Positions 25,621-33,728 are shown, counted from the stretch's first letter. The stretch: DNA of 64,000 nucleotides from CAWDDG01 sp963801065 (GCA_963801065.1 CAWDDG010000005.1:1-64000); one strand, 5' to 3'. Numbers and translations: made by a program. The notes: a model not told the origin generated them from the letters alone.

Positions 25621-25882
25621 TCTGCGACAGGACCCGCTCGGGCTCCATCTCGCGGACAAGCAGAATCAGCGCCGTGCTGCCCGGCGTCAGCTCTTCGCTG
25701 AGCTCGTTGACGAAACTCTTGGCGACCCCTACGTCTCCGAACATGCTCTTCCACATCGCGCCGGCCCCGACCGCGCCTACAGCCATCCCGAACAGCGGCG
25801 CGAGTAAGATCAAGCCGATCAGGCCGCCGAACATCGCACCCCCGGCCTTGAGGCCTCGATACTGCCCGGGGAAGCCGGCCGA
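25615..25882 (-). pseudogene. DUF1269-like membrane protein fragment, truncated at both ends
   Basis: The minus-strand frame reads YRGLKAGGAMFGGLIGLILL, a glycine-rich membrane hairpin, then GDVGVAKSFVNELSEELTPG and STALILLVREMEPERVLSQI, typical of the DUF1269 family. An in-frame stop lies just upstream, so the usual N-terminal domain of about 60 residues is lost. The normal C-terminal residues after VLSQI are replaced by sequence antisense to the ABC gene. Both genes end at one junction around 25606-25617. Confidence 0.65.
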
Positions 25883-26013
25883 TCAGCGAGGTCGCCGAAC
25901 CCTGGAGCGCCCGGCCCCTCTGCGTCCGGGCCGGCTCGATGCGATGACGTGTGGGTGTGGCGGCGTAGGCTGCAAGCCGGTTCCTTGGAATGCGCGACGA
26001 GGCAGCCCGAACC

Positions 26014-27627
26014 CTACCCGGGTGCCGCGCCTGGTTGCTCTGTGGGGATGCGCCGCGCGGCGAAGAGCGCGACCAGCGCGATGCCGGCGAGCACGACCAG
26101 GGCGGTGCGAAGCCCCTCCAGCCTCGCCTGCTGATTGGCCTCCAGGACCGCCGTCGAGGTCTCCTCGCTCACATCTGCCTCCTCCAGCGCCGCTTGGAGG
26201 TCGGCATCGGAGATGAACGGAACGCCGCCGGCGAGCTCGACGTTGGCCTGGGATTTGACCGAGGGCGGGACGGCCGGGTTCTGCTGGATCCCGGTCAGGA
26301 ACGACGCGGTCAGCCCGGCGATCAGGATCGACCCAGCCAGGGCGGTGCCGAGCGAGGCGCCCAGGTTCGTCCCGGTATTCTGCAGCCCACCGACCTCCGG
26401 GCTCTGCTCGTCGGGCACCGCCGACACCGTCACGCTGCCGAGCTGAGAGGCCAGCGCTCCGATCCCCAGGCCGGCCAGCAGCAGCGGAACGGTCACGATC
26501 TCGGCCCCGGCGGCGGCGTCGATGCTGGCGACCAGCGCGACGATGCCCGCCAGCATGGCCAACAGCCCCAGCCGCACCACCCGCCGGGGCGAGACGTTGG
26601 GCAAGAACCGCGGGATACCGGCGGCGGCCAGGAGCAAGGTCAAAGACAGCGGCAGGATCCTGACCCCGGTCTCGATCGCCGACAGGCCGAGCGCCACCGA
26701 CAGGTACAGCGGAATCGTAAAGAACAGGCCCGCCTGGATCAGGTACTGGAAGAAGAACAGCAGCAGCCCGCCGGTCAGCTGCCGGTTGGTCAGCAACTCG
26801 GGTCGCACCAGCGGCTCCGCGCCGCTGGCCTCGCGCCGCCGCTCCCATTCCAGGAACAGCCAGACCACGAACAGGCCGCCCAGCACCAGCCAGACCACCG
26901 GCGACACGCCCAGCACCTCGGGTCCGTCGGGCTTGGGCACGACCCAGCCCCACTCGCTGGACCGCAGGACGCCAAACACCGCCAGGCCGAGCCCGGCCGC
27001 GGACAGGACCGTGCCGACCAGGTCCAGTTTCGTCTCGCCCTCCGGTGGGGCGTCGCTGACTCGGCGGGCAAGCACCAGGATCCCGAGCACGATCAGGACC
27101 TCGCCGACGAACACCCACCGCCACGAGAAATACGTCGTCGCGAAGCCGCCGATCAGGGGGCCGACCGCGACCGCGATGGCGCCGGCCGCCATGACCAGCC
27201 CGTAGGCGCGGGGGCGACCCCGTGGTGGGAAGTTGCCAGCCACCAGCGCCACGATGGCCGGCATGATCAGGGCCGCGCCGATGCCCTCCAGCAACGACCA
27301 GCCCAGCACCAAGATGGCCAGGTTGGGGGCCAGCGCGGTGGTCAGCGAGCCGGCCCCATAGACGACGCACCCGATGGCGAAGGCGCGCCGGCGCCCGATG
27401 ATCGAGCCGACCTTGCCGCCGGTTACCATGAACATCGCCATCACCAGCGTGTAGAGGGTGATCGCGGTCTGGATGCCGATCACCGTGGTGCCGACGTCCT
27501 CGGCCACCGTGGCGATCGACACGTTCATGACCGAGCTGTCCAGGGTCATCAGGAACTGCCCGGAGGCCAAGGTGAGCAGGACCAGCCCGGTCTCCTGGGC
27601 GGGGGCCTCGGGCGCGCGGGTGCTCAC
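26014..27627 (-). CDS. MFS drug exporter, DHA2 family (14 TM)
   Basis: About 537 residues. The EmrB/QacA-type start is FLMTLDSSVMNVSIATVAED, motif A-like GSIIGRRRAFAIG follows TM2, and motif C-like AAGAIAVAVGPLIGG is in TM5. A long extracytoplasmic loop sits before the last TM (SVKSQANVELAGGV...). It exports hydrophobic drugs by proton antiport; the substrate is unknown. GTG 27627 is preferred. It overlaps (GTGA) a seven-codon ORF that has the only strong ribosome binding site, so translation may be coupled. No regulator gene is adjacent. Confidence 0.9.
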   Translation of the reverse strand: MSTRAPEAPAQETGLVLLTLASGQFLMTLDSSVMNVSIATVAEDVGTTVIGIQTAITLYTLVMAMFMVTGGKVGSIIGRRRAFAIGCVVYGAGSLTTALAPNLAILVLGWSLLEGIGAALIMPAIVALVAGNFPPRGRPRAYGLVMAAGAIAVAVGPLIGGFATTYFSWRWVFVGEVLIVLGILVLARRVSDAPPEGETKLDLVGTVLSAAGLGLAVFGVLRSSEWGWVVPKPDGPEVLGVSPVVWLVLGGLFVVWLFLEWERRREASGAEPLVRPELLTNRQLTGGLLLFFFQYLIQAGLFFTIPLYLSVALGLSAIETGVRILPLSLTLLLAAAGIPRFLPNVSPRRVVRLGLLAMLAGIVALVASIDAAAGAEIVTVPLLLAGLGIGALASQLGSVTVSAVPDEQSPEVGGLQNTGTNLGASLGTALAGSILIAGLTASFLTGIQQNPAVPPSVKSQANVELAGGVPFISDADLQAALEEADVSEETSTAVLEANQQARLEGLRTALVVLAGIALVALFAARRIPTEQPGAAPG

Positions 27628-27647
27628 GCCCAGCGCCTCGATCCCAT
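27624..27647 (-). CDS. Putative seven-codon leader ORF before the MFS gene
   Basis: ATG at 27647 encodes MGSRRWA and stops at TGA, which overlaps the MFS GTG as GTGA. Ahead of it lies AGGAGGAGGGG at ideal spacing, while the MFS GTG itself has only a weak GAGG. It could be a leader peptide giving translational coupling or attenuation. Alternatively a single-base indel hides a longer MFS N terminus. Confidence 0.35.
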   Translation of the reverse strand: MGSRRWA

Positions 27648-27718
27648 CGCAACCCCTCCTCCTGTCGGCGTACAGAGTCCCCGTCTTGGTCGCCGTCACG
27701 TGGCAACATCAACCCGGA

Positions 27719-27748
27719 CGACCTCACATGTAGGTCGGGTTACGACCT
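27719..27748. promoter_or_regulatory. Overlapping inverted repeats of CGACCT upstream of the MFS gene
   Basis: Three half-sites, CGACCT (27719), AGGTCG (27732) and CGACCT (27743), form two overlapping perfect 6+6 inverted repeats sharing the middle half-site, with spacers of 7 and 5 bases. They lie about 90 bases before the MFS start. A TetR or MarR-type operator, or alternative hairpins in the leader, would both fit. Confidence 0.4.
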
Positions 27749-27825
27749 CGCGTGTCGATGCTCGGCGTGTGGATCATGGCATGGATTCACCTCCGGTGAG
27801 GAGGGCGGGGCGGTCTTTGAGCCGG

Positions 27826-27951
27826 TGCGACGGGCCGCACGTCGAGCGACCCGTCCCGATCCCCACCGATGACTACATCAGCGACGACACCGTGGCCACC
27901 TATATGGCCAAGCACGCCACCAAGGCCACCGAGGTCGCCGGCCACGTCCCC
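27826..27951 (+). pseudogene. Fragment of a RepSA-like replication initiator
   Basis: The frame reads GPHVERPVPIP, then DDYISDDTVATYMAKHATKA and TEVAGHV. The pattern 'V-A-x-Y-[MIL]-A-K-[HY]-A-T-K-[AS]-T-E' is the hallmark of the replication initiators carried by actinobacterial integrative and conjugative elements (pSAM2 type). Only about 42 residues remain. The frame changes abruptly near 27952 into a histidine kinase end. No integrase, excisionase or transfer gene accompanies it. Confidence 0.65.
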
Positions 27952-27956
27952 GCACG

Positions 27957-28237
27957 GCCCAGGAGGCACTGGCGAACGTGGCCAGGCACGCGCACGCGTC
28001 GCGGGTCGGCCTGACCCTGTCCTACATGGAGGACGTCGTCACGCTCGACGTCCGCGACGACGGCGACGGGTTCGAACCGGGCGCGGTGAACGCGAACGGT
28101 GCCGGCGGCTTCGGCCTCACCGCCATGCGCCAGCGCGTGAACCGGCTGGCCGGAAGCCTGGAGATCGAGTCCGACCTGGGGGCCGGCACCGCTGTGTCGG
28201 CCAGCGCCCCGCCATTCCCGCTGAGGTGGACGGATGA
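27957..28237 (+). pseudogene. C-terminal fragment of a NarL-type sensor histidine kinase
   Basis: The frame gives AQEALANVARHAHASRVGLT (N box of the HATPase domain), DVRDDGDGFEP (G1 box) and GAGGFGLTAMRQRVNRLAGS (G2 box). A frameshift near 28210 moves to the frame that ends PAIPAEVDG, whose stop overlaps the response regulator ATG. The sensor, dimerisation and phospho-His regions are missing and replaced by replication-initiator sequence. The fragment cannot act as a kinase, leaving the downstream regulator orphaned. Confidence 0.8.
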
Positions 28238-28884
28238 CGGACGAGGCTGCGATTCGCCTGCTCATCGTCGACGACCACCCGGTGGTCCGCGACGGGCTGC
28301 GCGGCATGTTCGCCGGCGATCCGCAATTCGAGGTCGTCGGCGAGGCCGCCGACGGCGCCGAAGCCGTGGTGCGCGCGGAGGCGCTGCGGCCCGACGTCGT
28401 CCTCATGGACCTGCGGATGCCGGTCGTCGACGGCGTCACGGCGACCGCCGAGCTGGTGTCGCGCGGTCTGCCGGCGCGCGTACTCGTCCTGACGACGTAC
28501 GAGACGGACAGCGACGTCCTGCCGGCCATCGAGGCAGGCGCCACTGGCTACCTGCTCAAGGACTCACCGCGTGCAGAGCTGTTCCGCGCCGTGAGGGCCG
28601 CGGCCCGGGGCGAGGCGGTGCTCTCACCGTCCGTCGCAACACGGCTGATGGGCCAAGTCCGCTCGCCGACGCACGAGCCGTTGAGCCAACGCGAGCTCGA
28701 GGTGCTGGGGCTGGTCGCCCGAGGCTCCACGAACCGCGAGGCGGCGGTCCGGCTCTTCATCAGCGAGGCGACGGTCAAGACCCACCTGCTGCACATCTAC
28801 GCCAAGCTCGGCGTCAACGACCGTGCGGCCGCTGTCGCGGAGGCGTTCGAGCGTGGTCTCCTCACGCCCGGCCGGCGACGCTAG
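28234..28884 (+). CDS. NarL/FixJ family response regulator (orphaned)
   Basis: A 216-residue protein. The receiver domain (residues 7-125) has acidic pocket D13/D14, phospho-acceptor Asp59 in VVLMDLRMP, conserved Thr and LLKDSP Lys. A LuxR-type helix-turn-helix follows (about 150-212; LSQRELEVLGLVARGSTNRE). The ATG overlaps the stop of the kinase remnant as ATGA, the usual kinase-regulator coupling. With the kinase destroyed it may be unresponsive, cross-talk, or depend on small phosphodonors. Its stop shares CTAG with the convergent gene. Confidence 0.93.
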   Translation: MTDEAAIRLLIVDDHPVVRDGLRGMFAGDPQFEVVGEAADGAEAVVRAEALRPDVVLMDLRMPVVDGVTATAELVSRGLPARVLVLTTYETDSDVLPAIEAGATGYLLKDSPRAELFRAVRAAARGEAVLSPSVATRLMGQVRSPTHEPLSQRELEVLGLVARGSTNREAAVRLFISEATVKTHLLHIYAKLGVNDRAAAVAEAFERGLLTPGRRR

Positions 28885-29288
28885 GCCGCGCGCTCCAGGA
28901 GGACCACGGGGATCTCGCGGACTGTCCTCTTCTGGTACTTGTCGTAGTCAGGCCAGACCTCGGCCATCTCCGGCCAGAGCCGGGCGCGCTCGTCCGGGTT
29001 CGCGGCGCGGGCTCGGGCTCGAAACCGGTCGCCCTTGACCTGAACTGTCACATCCGGGTGTGCCAGCAGGTTCTTGAACCAATCGGGGTGCTCGTCGTTG
29101 CCACCGTTCGAGGCCACGACGACATAGCGCCCGTCGCTCTCACGGAAGATCAGCGGTGTGCGGCGCTCCTTCCCCGTGACGCGGCCGGTCGTCGTCAAGA
29201 TCAGGATCGTGGAGTCCCTGCGCCAGACGTAGCCCTCGTCGCCGTCGGTCTCGAGATACCGGCGCACGTGCTCCTTTCCGTACAGCAT
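28881..29288 (-). CDS. Deazaflavin (F420)-dependent nitroreductase family protein
   Basis: About 135 residues of the split beta-barrel DDN family: LILTTTGRVTGKERRTPLIF (cofactor-binding region), YVVVASNGGNDEHPDWFKNL (family hallmark) and a Tyr-rich WPDYDKYQKRT end. Members reduce substrates with F420H2. ATG at 29288 has GAGGGAAAG before it; the longer frame is rejected. The stop overlaps the response-regulator stop by four bases on the other strand. Confidence 0.9.
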   Translation of the reverse strand: MLYGKEHVRRYLETDGDEGYVWRRDSTILILTTTGRVTGKERRTPLIFRESDGRYVVVASNGGNDEHPDWFKNLLAHPDVTVQVKGDRFRARARAANPDERARLWPEMAEVWPDYDKYQKRTVREIPVVLLERAA

Positions 29289-29298
29289 CTTTCCCTCG

Positions 29299-29700
29299 TT
29301 ACTCCCCCGCCGCGAGGAAGAGCAGCGCACGTCCGTACGCCTCTTCGGCCTGTTCTTCGCCGACCGTCGTACGCCGCCCGGCCACCTCGACCACCACGTC
29401 GAAACCTCCGTCTCGACGGCTCATGCTGACGAACGCCCGGCCGAGCCGTTCGCGCAGCTGCGCCTCACTCGGCATCCACAGGGCCAGGTCCTGGTCGACG
29501 CTGTCCAAGGCCCACTCGACCGTGCCGTTGAAGCCGAGCACGCGTCCGGTCGGGAACTCATGCACGTCGACCGTCATGTCGGACAGGACGAAGACCTGGT
29601 CGTCCATGTCGCGGTCGGGTATCACGAACCGGTCGCCGGGCACCGGATTCCACCGCACGCCGGCGTCCCGGAGGCTGCGGGCGAGCCCGACCGAGATCAC
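29299..29700 (-). CDS. Conserved hypothetical (sometimes labelled pilus assembly CpaE)
   Basis: About 133 residues: VISVGLARSLRDAGVRWNPV, then GDRFVIPDRDMDDQVFVLSD and FPTGRVLGFNGTVEWALDSV. Actinobacterial databases carry such proteins under the name CpaE, but no P-loop is present, so that label is not justified by sequence. GTG at 29700 is where similarity starts. It is 10 bases upstream of the nitroreductase gene in the same direction. Confidence 0.75.
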   Translation of the reverse strand: MISVGLARSLRDAGVRWNPVPGDRFVIPDRDMDDQVFVLSDMTVDVHEFPTGRVLGFNGTVEWALDSVDQDLALWMPSEAQLRERLGRAFVSMSRRDGGFDVVVEVAGRRTTVGEEQAEEAYGRALLFLAAGE

Positions 29701-29878
29701 CCGCCCATTGTCCGCCAAGCGCTGGCCGCGCTGCCCGACCGGCATCTGGAACCCGCTTGGAGTCGGTGCCGGACGCGCAGATGCCTAGCGGCGTGGTGCC
29801 GTCCAACTGCACAGATGCCGACCTAGGGTCTTGTCGTGCTCGACGCGCACCGTGACGGCCGGACCGTGGGTTAGCGCC

Positions 29879-30514
29879 ATGACCGACCAGACTTCGCGGC
29901 GTGACCTGGTCGAGATCATCTCGACGGTGCTGCTTGCCTTCGCGGCCGTGGCGACGGCGTGGAGCAGCTATCAGGCGACCCGGTGGCACGGGGAGCAGGC
30001 CATCGCGTCCGGCCGCACCAACGCCATCCGCATCGAGGCCAGCCGTGCCGAGAATCTGGCCGCGGCCGAGACGGAGATCGATGTGGCCACGTTCATCCAG
30101 TGGATCGACGCCCGCGCCGCGGAGAACACCGAACTCGCAGACTTCTACCGCCAACGATTCCGGGACGAGTTCCAGCCGGCCTTCGACGCCTGGCTCGACA
30201 CCGGCCCGTTCGCGAATAGCAGTGCTCCGCCCACACCCTTTGCGATGCCGGAGTACCGCCTGGAGGCGACAACCGAGGCCGAACGGCTCGACGCTGCCGC
30301 CGAGGCGTCGTCGGCCCTGGTTCATCGCACCGTCCAGCGGGCCTCCAACTACGTGCTGGCCGTCGTGCTCTTCGCCGTCGCCCTCTTCTTCGCCGGCATG
30401 AGCACTCGGCTTCGCGGCGTGGGCACCCGACGGGCCTTGCTTGTCATCGGCGGCGCGGTCTTTCTCGGCACCGTGGCCTGGATCGCCACCTTCCCGGTGA
30501 GCCTCGCCGTCTGA
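29879..30514 (+). CDS. Membrane protein of unknown function (three TM segments)
   Basis: About 211 residues. One TM near the N terminus (STVLLAFAAVATAWSSYQAT), a long helical middle region with many Glu/Ala (likely coiled coil), then two C-terminal TMs (VLAVVLFAVALFFAGM; LLVIGGAVFLGTVAWIATF). The architecture resembles DUF4337-type proteins. ATG 29879 puts a short polar segment before TM1. Function unknown. Confidence 0.75.
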   Translation: MTDQTSRRDLVEIISTVLLAFAAVATAWSSYQATRWHGEQAIASGRTNAIRIEASRAENLAAAETEIDVATFIQWIDARAAENTELADFYRQRFRDEFQPAFDAWLDTGPFANSSAPPTPFAMPEYRLEATTEAERLDAAAEASSALVHRTVQRASNYVLAVVLFAVALFFAGMSTRLRGVGTRRALLVIGGAVFLGTVAWIATFPVSLAV

Positions 30515-30553
30515 CTGCCGTCGACGGTGGAACGCTGCAGTACCGTCGATTGC

Positions 30554-30745
30554 ATGGCCACGACCTGCCGGACCCCGGGTGAGCCGTGTCCTCAGTGCGA
30601 CGAGGCCGACTTGCGCCCGCACGGCAACGGCTCGAAATGGATCTGTCCTCGCTGTCATTTCATGCTGCCGTGCTGCGAGGGTGGCGACCTGTCGAGGGCC
30701 GGTCCCGCGGCCGTCGCGATGCCGGCCTGGGCACCGACAGAGTAA
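30554..30745 (+). CDS. Small zinc-ribbon protein
   Basis: A 63-residue protein with Cys pairs CPQC and CPRC plus a CC pair (MLPCCEGG), a likely rubredoxin-like zinc ribbon in about residues 10-42. It lies in a run of plus-strand genes after the membrane protein. Role unknown; could bind nucleic acid or a partner protein. The start at 30554 is the last ATG before the Cys-rich part. Confidence 0.55.
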   Translation: MATTCRTPGEPCPQCDEADLRPHGNGSKWICPRCHFMLPCCEGGDLSRAGPAAVAMPAWAPTE

Positions 30746-30817
30746 TCTTCCCGATCCGCAGCACAACCGGGCTCGGCACCCCATAATCGGGTGTCGACCA
30801 CGAGTCACGGGGGAGAA

Positions 30818-31141
30818 ATGACAGACCAGCCGACGGGCGCGAGCTCTGACCCGTCCCGCGTCCCGCCGCCCCGGCGCAGCCAGCCGACGGCGCCGCCAAG
30901 GGCTCCGGCCGACAAGCTCGAGCCGGTGACCCGGCAGGGTCGCCTGGTGACGGCTCCCCAGGCCGGTGGGCTCGACCTGCAGACCGAGAGCGGGCGGTTC
31001 GAGCTGCTCGGGCCCTTCGGTCTCGACGACCCGCCGCACGAGGGCGACGCGGTCGAGGTCGTGGGCGTCCCGGCTCCCTGGTCGCGCAGCAGCCATGCCG
31101 CACCGGCGCTGCTGATCAGGCAGATGCGCAGGCTCGGCTGA
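30818..31141 (+). CDS. Hypothetical protein with OB-like C-terminal half
   Basis: About 107 residues. A Pro/Ser-rich disordered N terminus (to about residue 30) is followed by LEPVTRQGRLVTAPQAGGLD, then ESGRFELLGPFG and GDAVEVVGVPAPW. The strand pattern recalls a small OB fold, but this is only inference. ATG 30818 has GGGGGAGAA just upstream. Confidence 0.5.
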   Translation: MTDQPTGASSDPSRVPPPRRSQPTAPPRAPADKLEPVTRQGRLVTAPQAGGLDLQTESGRFELLGPFGLDDPPHEGDAVEVVGVPAPWSRSSHAAPALLIRQMRRLG

Positions 31142-31174
31142 CCGGACGCCGCAACCGGCCGGCGGTCGCGGAGC

Positions 31175-31561
31175 TCACCAATGGTCTCCGGGGAGCTTCC
31201 GCCTCTCGCGTACACCTGTGCCGGGCCGTTCGCCGCGTCGGGTGCCCGGCTCGCGGCGCCGCTCCAGGTCGACGGCGCGGACGGCCTCGGCAAGGTCGCC
31301 GTCGACAGGTGGGTAGGCGGCGACCGGCTCGTCGCCGGACCACACCACCCAGTGCTTGACGCCGTCGACGAAGACGTCGAGGTACCGGCCGTCGCGGACC
31401 CGTCCGGTATGCGCCCGGGCGGTCCGCCATGCCACCGCGTTGTCGCGGCCGCGTACGACGGCCGGCTTGACCGCCGGCCAGAGCTGCCGACTGATCTCGA
31501 CCAGGGCGGCGGCACCGCCGATCTTGGTCAGGCCCCGCTTCGCCCGGTCGACGGCTCCCAT
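31175..31561 (-). CDS. Conserved hypothetical actinobacterial protein
   Basis: A 128-residue basic protein: AKRGLTKIGGAAALVEISRQ at the start, GRVRDGRYLDVFVDGVKHWV in the middle and a charged tail. The central part looks like a small beta unit. No domain is assigned. It lies just downstream of the rhodanese gene in the same direction, with 9 bases between, so it is probably the last gene of the DtxR-rhodanese operon. Confidence 0.6.
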   Translation of the reverse strand: MGAVDRAKRGLTKIGGAAALVEISRQLWPAVKPAVVRGRDNAVAWRTARAHTGRVRDGRYLDVFVDGVKHWVVWSGDEPVAAYPPVDGDLAEAVRAVDLERRREPGTRRGERPGTGVRERRKLPGDHW

Positions 31562-31570
31562 GCCAGCAGG

Positions 31571-31894
31571 CTATGCCGGTCCGTGCTGCACCGGGAAGCC
31601 CGCTGCGATCCAGTCGCCCGTCCCACCTGCGACGTTGCGGACGTCGAAGCCGAGGTGGTCGAGGTACCGCGCCACCTGCATGCTGCGCGCACCCACGGCG
31701 CAGACCAGGTACAGGGTGCCGTCGCGGGGCAGTTCGTCATATCGATCCGGGACCGTACCCATGGGCATGGACGTGGCTCCCGGGACGTGCCCCTCCACGT
31801 ACTCGTAGGGCTCGCGGACGTCGACCACGAGGGCTCCTGCGTCGACCGCCGCCGCGAGCTCGGCGACGCTGACCTCGGGCGGCAGGGAGGTCAT
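31571..31894 (-). CDS. Rhodanese domain protein
   Basis: A 107-residue single rhodanese domain: VDVREPYEYVEGHVPGA, then the active loop VCAVGARSM, in which Cys is the catalytic residue that carries sulfane sulfur. It ends GGTGDWIAAGFPV. Single-domain rhodaneses move sulfur or handle persulfides. The ATG overlaps the stop of the DtxR-type regulator (ATGA), so the two are coupled and metal- or redox-linked control is plausible. Confidence 0.92.
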   Translation of the reverse strand: MTSLPPEVSVAELAAAVDAGALVVDVREPYEYVEGHVPGATSMPMGTVPDRYDELPRDGTLYLVCAVGARSMQVARYLDHLGFDVRNVAGGTGDWIAAGFPVQHGPA

Positions 31895-32574
31895 GGCGTG
31901 CTGACAAAGATGTGGGCGGCATCGTCGGACCGCAGGTGGACGCGCTCGGCCGCCTCGAGGGCGTAGCCGTGCTCGGTGGCAGTGACCGTGACCGTCACCC
32001 CCGGACGGACGCCGGCGCCGTCGAGCTCGGCAAGCAACTTCTCGTCGGTCTGCAACGGCTCGCCGATGCGCCTGACCACGAGCCTGGCCTGCGCGCCGAC
32101 GGTCTTCGGGCCGAGCGGACCGATGCCCGCCCGTAGCGCCTTCCCGGACACGGGGCTCCCGATCTCCTCCAGGCCGGGGATCGGGTTGCCGTACGGGTCC
32201 TCGGTAGGGTCGTGGAGCAGCCCCACCAGCCGGCGTTCGACGGCCTCGGACACGACGTGCTCCCATCGGCACGCCTCGTTGTGGACGAGCTCCCAGTCCA
32301 GGCCGATGACGTCGACGAGCAACCGCTCGGCAAGCCGGTGCTTGCGCATGACGCGCATGGCCAGCAGGCGTCCCTTGTCCGACAGCTCGAGGTGGCGTTC
32401 GGCGTCGACGTGCACCAACCCGTCGCGCTCCATCCGGGCCACCGTCTGGCTCACGGTCGGCCCCGACTGGTGCAGGCGCTCGGCGATCCGGGCGCGGAGC
32501 GGGACGACGCCCTCCTCCTCCAGCTCGAAGATGACCTTGAGGTACATCTCCGTGGTGTCGATGAGGTCGCTCAC
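31891..32574 (-). CDS. DtxR/MntR family metal-dependent regulator
   Basis: About 227 residues. The N-terminal winged helix (VPLRARIAERLHQSGPTVSQ, then TVARMERDGLVHV) is followed by a dimerisation and metal-binding domain (MRKHRLAERLLVDVIGLDWE; NEACRWEHVVSEAVERRL, with His, Glu and Cys ligands) and a C-terminal SH3/FeoA-like domain. Such proteins sense Fe(II) or Mn(II) and repress uptake genes. GTG at 32574 starts the homologous region. It heads the operon with the rhodanese. Confidence 0.92.
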   Translation of the reverse strand: MSDLIDTTEMYLKVIFELEEEGVVPLRARIAERLHQSGPTVSQTVARMERDGLVHVDAERHLELSDKGRLLAMRVMRKHRLAERLLVDVIGLDWELVHNEACRWEHVVSEAVERRLVGLLHDPTEDPYGNPIPGLEEIGSPVSGKALRAGIGPLGPKTVGAQARLVVRRIGEPLQTDEKLLAELDGAGVRPGVTVTVTATEHGYALEAAERVHLRSDDAAHIFVSTP

Positions 32575-32649
32575 GCCGGCGCCTCCCTGTCGTCTCGTCG
32601 TCGCCCTCAAGAGCCTATCCCGACCCGTCGCGTGGCAGACTCTGCGACT

Positions 32650-33450
32650 GTGCTGGCGGTCAGTGTCCTGAGCCTCAAGGGCGGGGTCGGCAAGACGTCG
32701 GTCGTGCTGGGGCTGACCGGGGCGGCGCGGGCCCGCGGCCTGCGAACGCTCGTCGTCGACGTCGACCCACAGGCGAATGCGACGACCGTCCTTGATCCGC
32801 AGGACGTCCGCTTCACGACGAGCGACGTGCTCGCGGACGGGCGCGCCGGCGTGGCCTCCGAAGCCGTCACCGGGACCGCCTGGGGACCGCGGGTCTCGGT
32901 CGTCCCGAGCGAGCCCGCACTCGAGCACCGCAATCATCCCGCCGACGGCAGGGCCAGGGAGCACCGGCTGCGGGCGGCCCTGAACGGCGTTGCGGACATC
33001 GACCTGGTGCTGGTCGACTGCCCACCCAGTCTGGGCGAGCTGTCCAAGAACGCCCTCGCGGCGAGCGACCTGGCGCTCGTCGTCACCGAACCGACCATGT
33101 TCGCGCTCACGGGTGCGCAACAGGCCCTGGACGCGGTCGACGTGGTCCGGCGGGGTTTCAACCTTCGGCTCCGACCCGCGGGCATCGTCGTCAACCGGTT
33201 CCGGGCCCGCTCTGCCGAGCACCGGTTCCGCCTCGATGAACTGCTCGCCGCGTACCGCGACCTGGTCCTCGACCCGGTCATCCCCGAGCGCTCGGCCATC
33301 GGCGCCGCACAGGGCAGCTGCGTGCCGATCCAGGCGTGGCCGTCGCCCGGAGCCCGGGAGGTCGGCCGAGTCTTCTCGTCCTATCTCGACCATCTCCTCG
33401 CCGCGGCCGGCTCCAGAGGGCCGCTGATCAAGGGGGCCCGACGACGATGA
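32650..33450 (+). CDS. ParA/MinD-like P-loop ATPase
   Basis: About 266 residues. The deviant Walker A motif LKGGVGKTS begins near residue 9, a DVDPQANAT stretch (A' motif) is near residue 37, and LVLVDCPPSLGELSKNAL is Walker B. This is the ParA family that positions DNA or protein cargo by ATP-driven dimerisation. No parB or parS-like repeats are seen; the only partner is the 93-residue gene overlapping its stop (ATGA). It is more likely an orphan ParA than the chromosomal segregation system. Confidence 0.9.
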   Translation: MLAVSVLSLKGGVGKTSVVLGLTGAARARGLRTLVVDVDPQANATTVLDPQDVRFTTSDVLADGRAGVASEAVTGTAWGPRVSVVPSEPALEHRNHPADGRAREHRLRAALNGVADIDLVLVDCPPSLGELSKNALAASDLALVVTEPTMFALTGAQQALDAVDVVRRGFNLRLRPAGIVVNRFRARSAEHRFRLDELLAAYRDLVLDPVIPERSAIGAAQGSCVPIQAWPSPGAREVGRVFSSYLDHLLAAAGSRGPLIKGARRR

Positions 33451-33728
33451 CCGTCCCGCAGCCACGCCCGGCGCTGCGCCGCGCCGACGACGGCGCCGTC
33501 CACCCGGCCGCGCCGCACCTGTCGTCGCTCGCGATCGAGGTCGCCGACATCGCCAAGGCCCGGAGGAAAGGCAAGAAGAAGGAGAAGGACAAGCCCGAGG
33601 AGACCATCGACATCACGGTGACCGTGCCAAAACGTGTCCGCAAACGGCTCCGCCGCAAGGCGGAGACCTACGGCTGGACCGCCGAAGAGGCAGCGTCGCA
33701 CGTACTGCAAGTCTGGGCTGACGACTGA
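33447..33728 (+). CDS. Small basic partner of the ParA-like ATPase
   Basis: A 93-residue protein with a Lys/Glu-rich centre (KARRKGKKKEKDK) and a C-terminal part reading DITVTVPKRVRKRLRRKAET then WTAEEAASHVLQVWADD. That pattern resembles a ribbon-helix-helix or short helical DNA-binding unit. Its start overlaps the ParA stop by four bases. By analogy with other ParA pairs it could be the DNA-binding or cargo adaptor, which is inference. Confidence 0.7.
   Translation: MTVPQPRPALRRADDGAVHPAAPHLSSLAIEVADIAKARRKGKKKEKDKPEETIDITVTVPKRVRKRLRRKAETYGWTAEEAASHVLQVWADD

Noticed and set aside
25990..28014. 674-aa plus-strand frame across the MFS gene
   Set aside because: Antisense to the exporter over most of its length. 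Only its last 60 residues (the Rep fragment) are protein-like and are listed on their own.
27978..29429. 483-aa frame from the kinase remnant through the response regulator
   Set aside because: Only the first 80 residues are the kinase tail; the rest is an alternative frame of the response regulator and antisense of its neighbours.
32650..33728. Chromosome or plasmid partition locus
   Set aside because: A ParA-like ATPase and a small basic partner are present, but no parS-like repeats, ParB HTH or origin features are seen.
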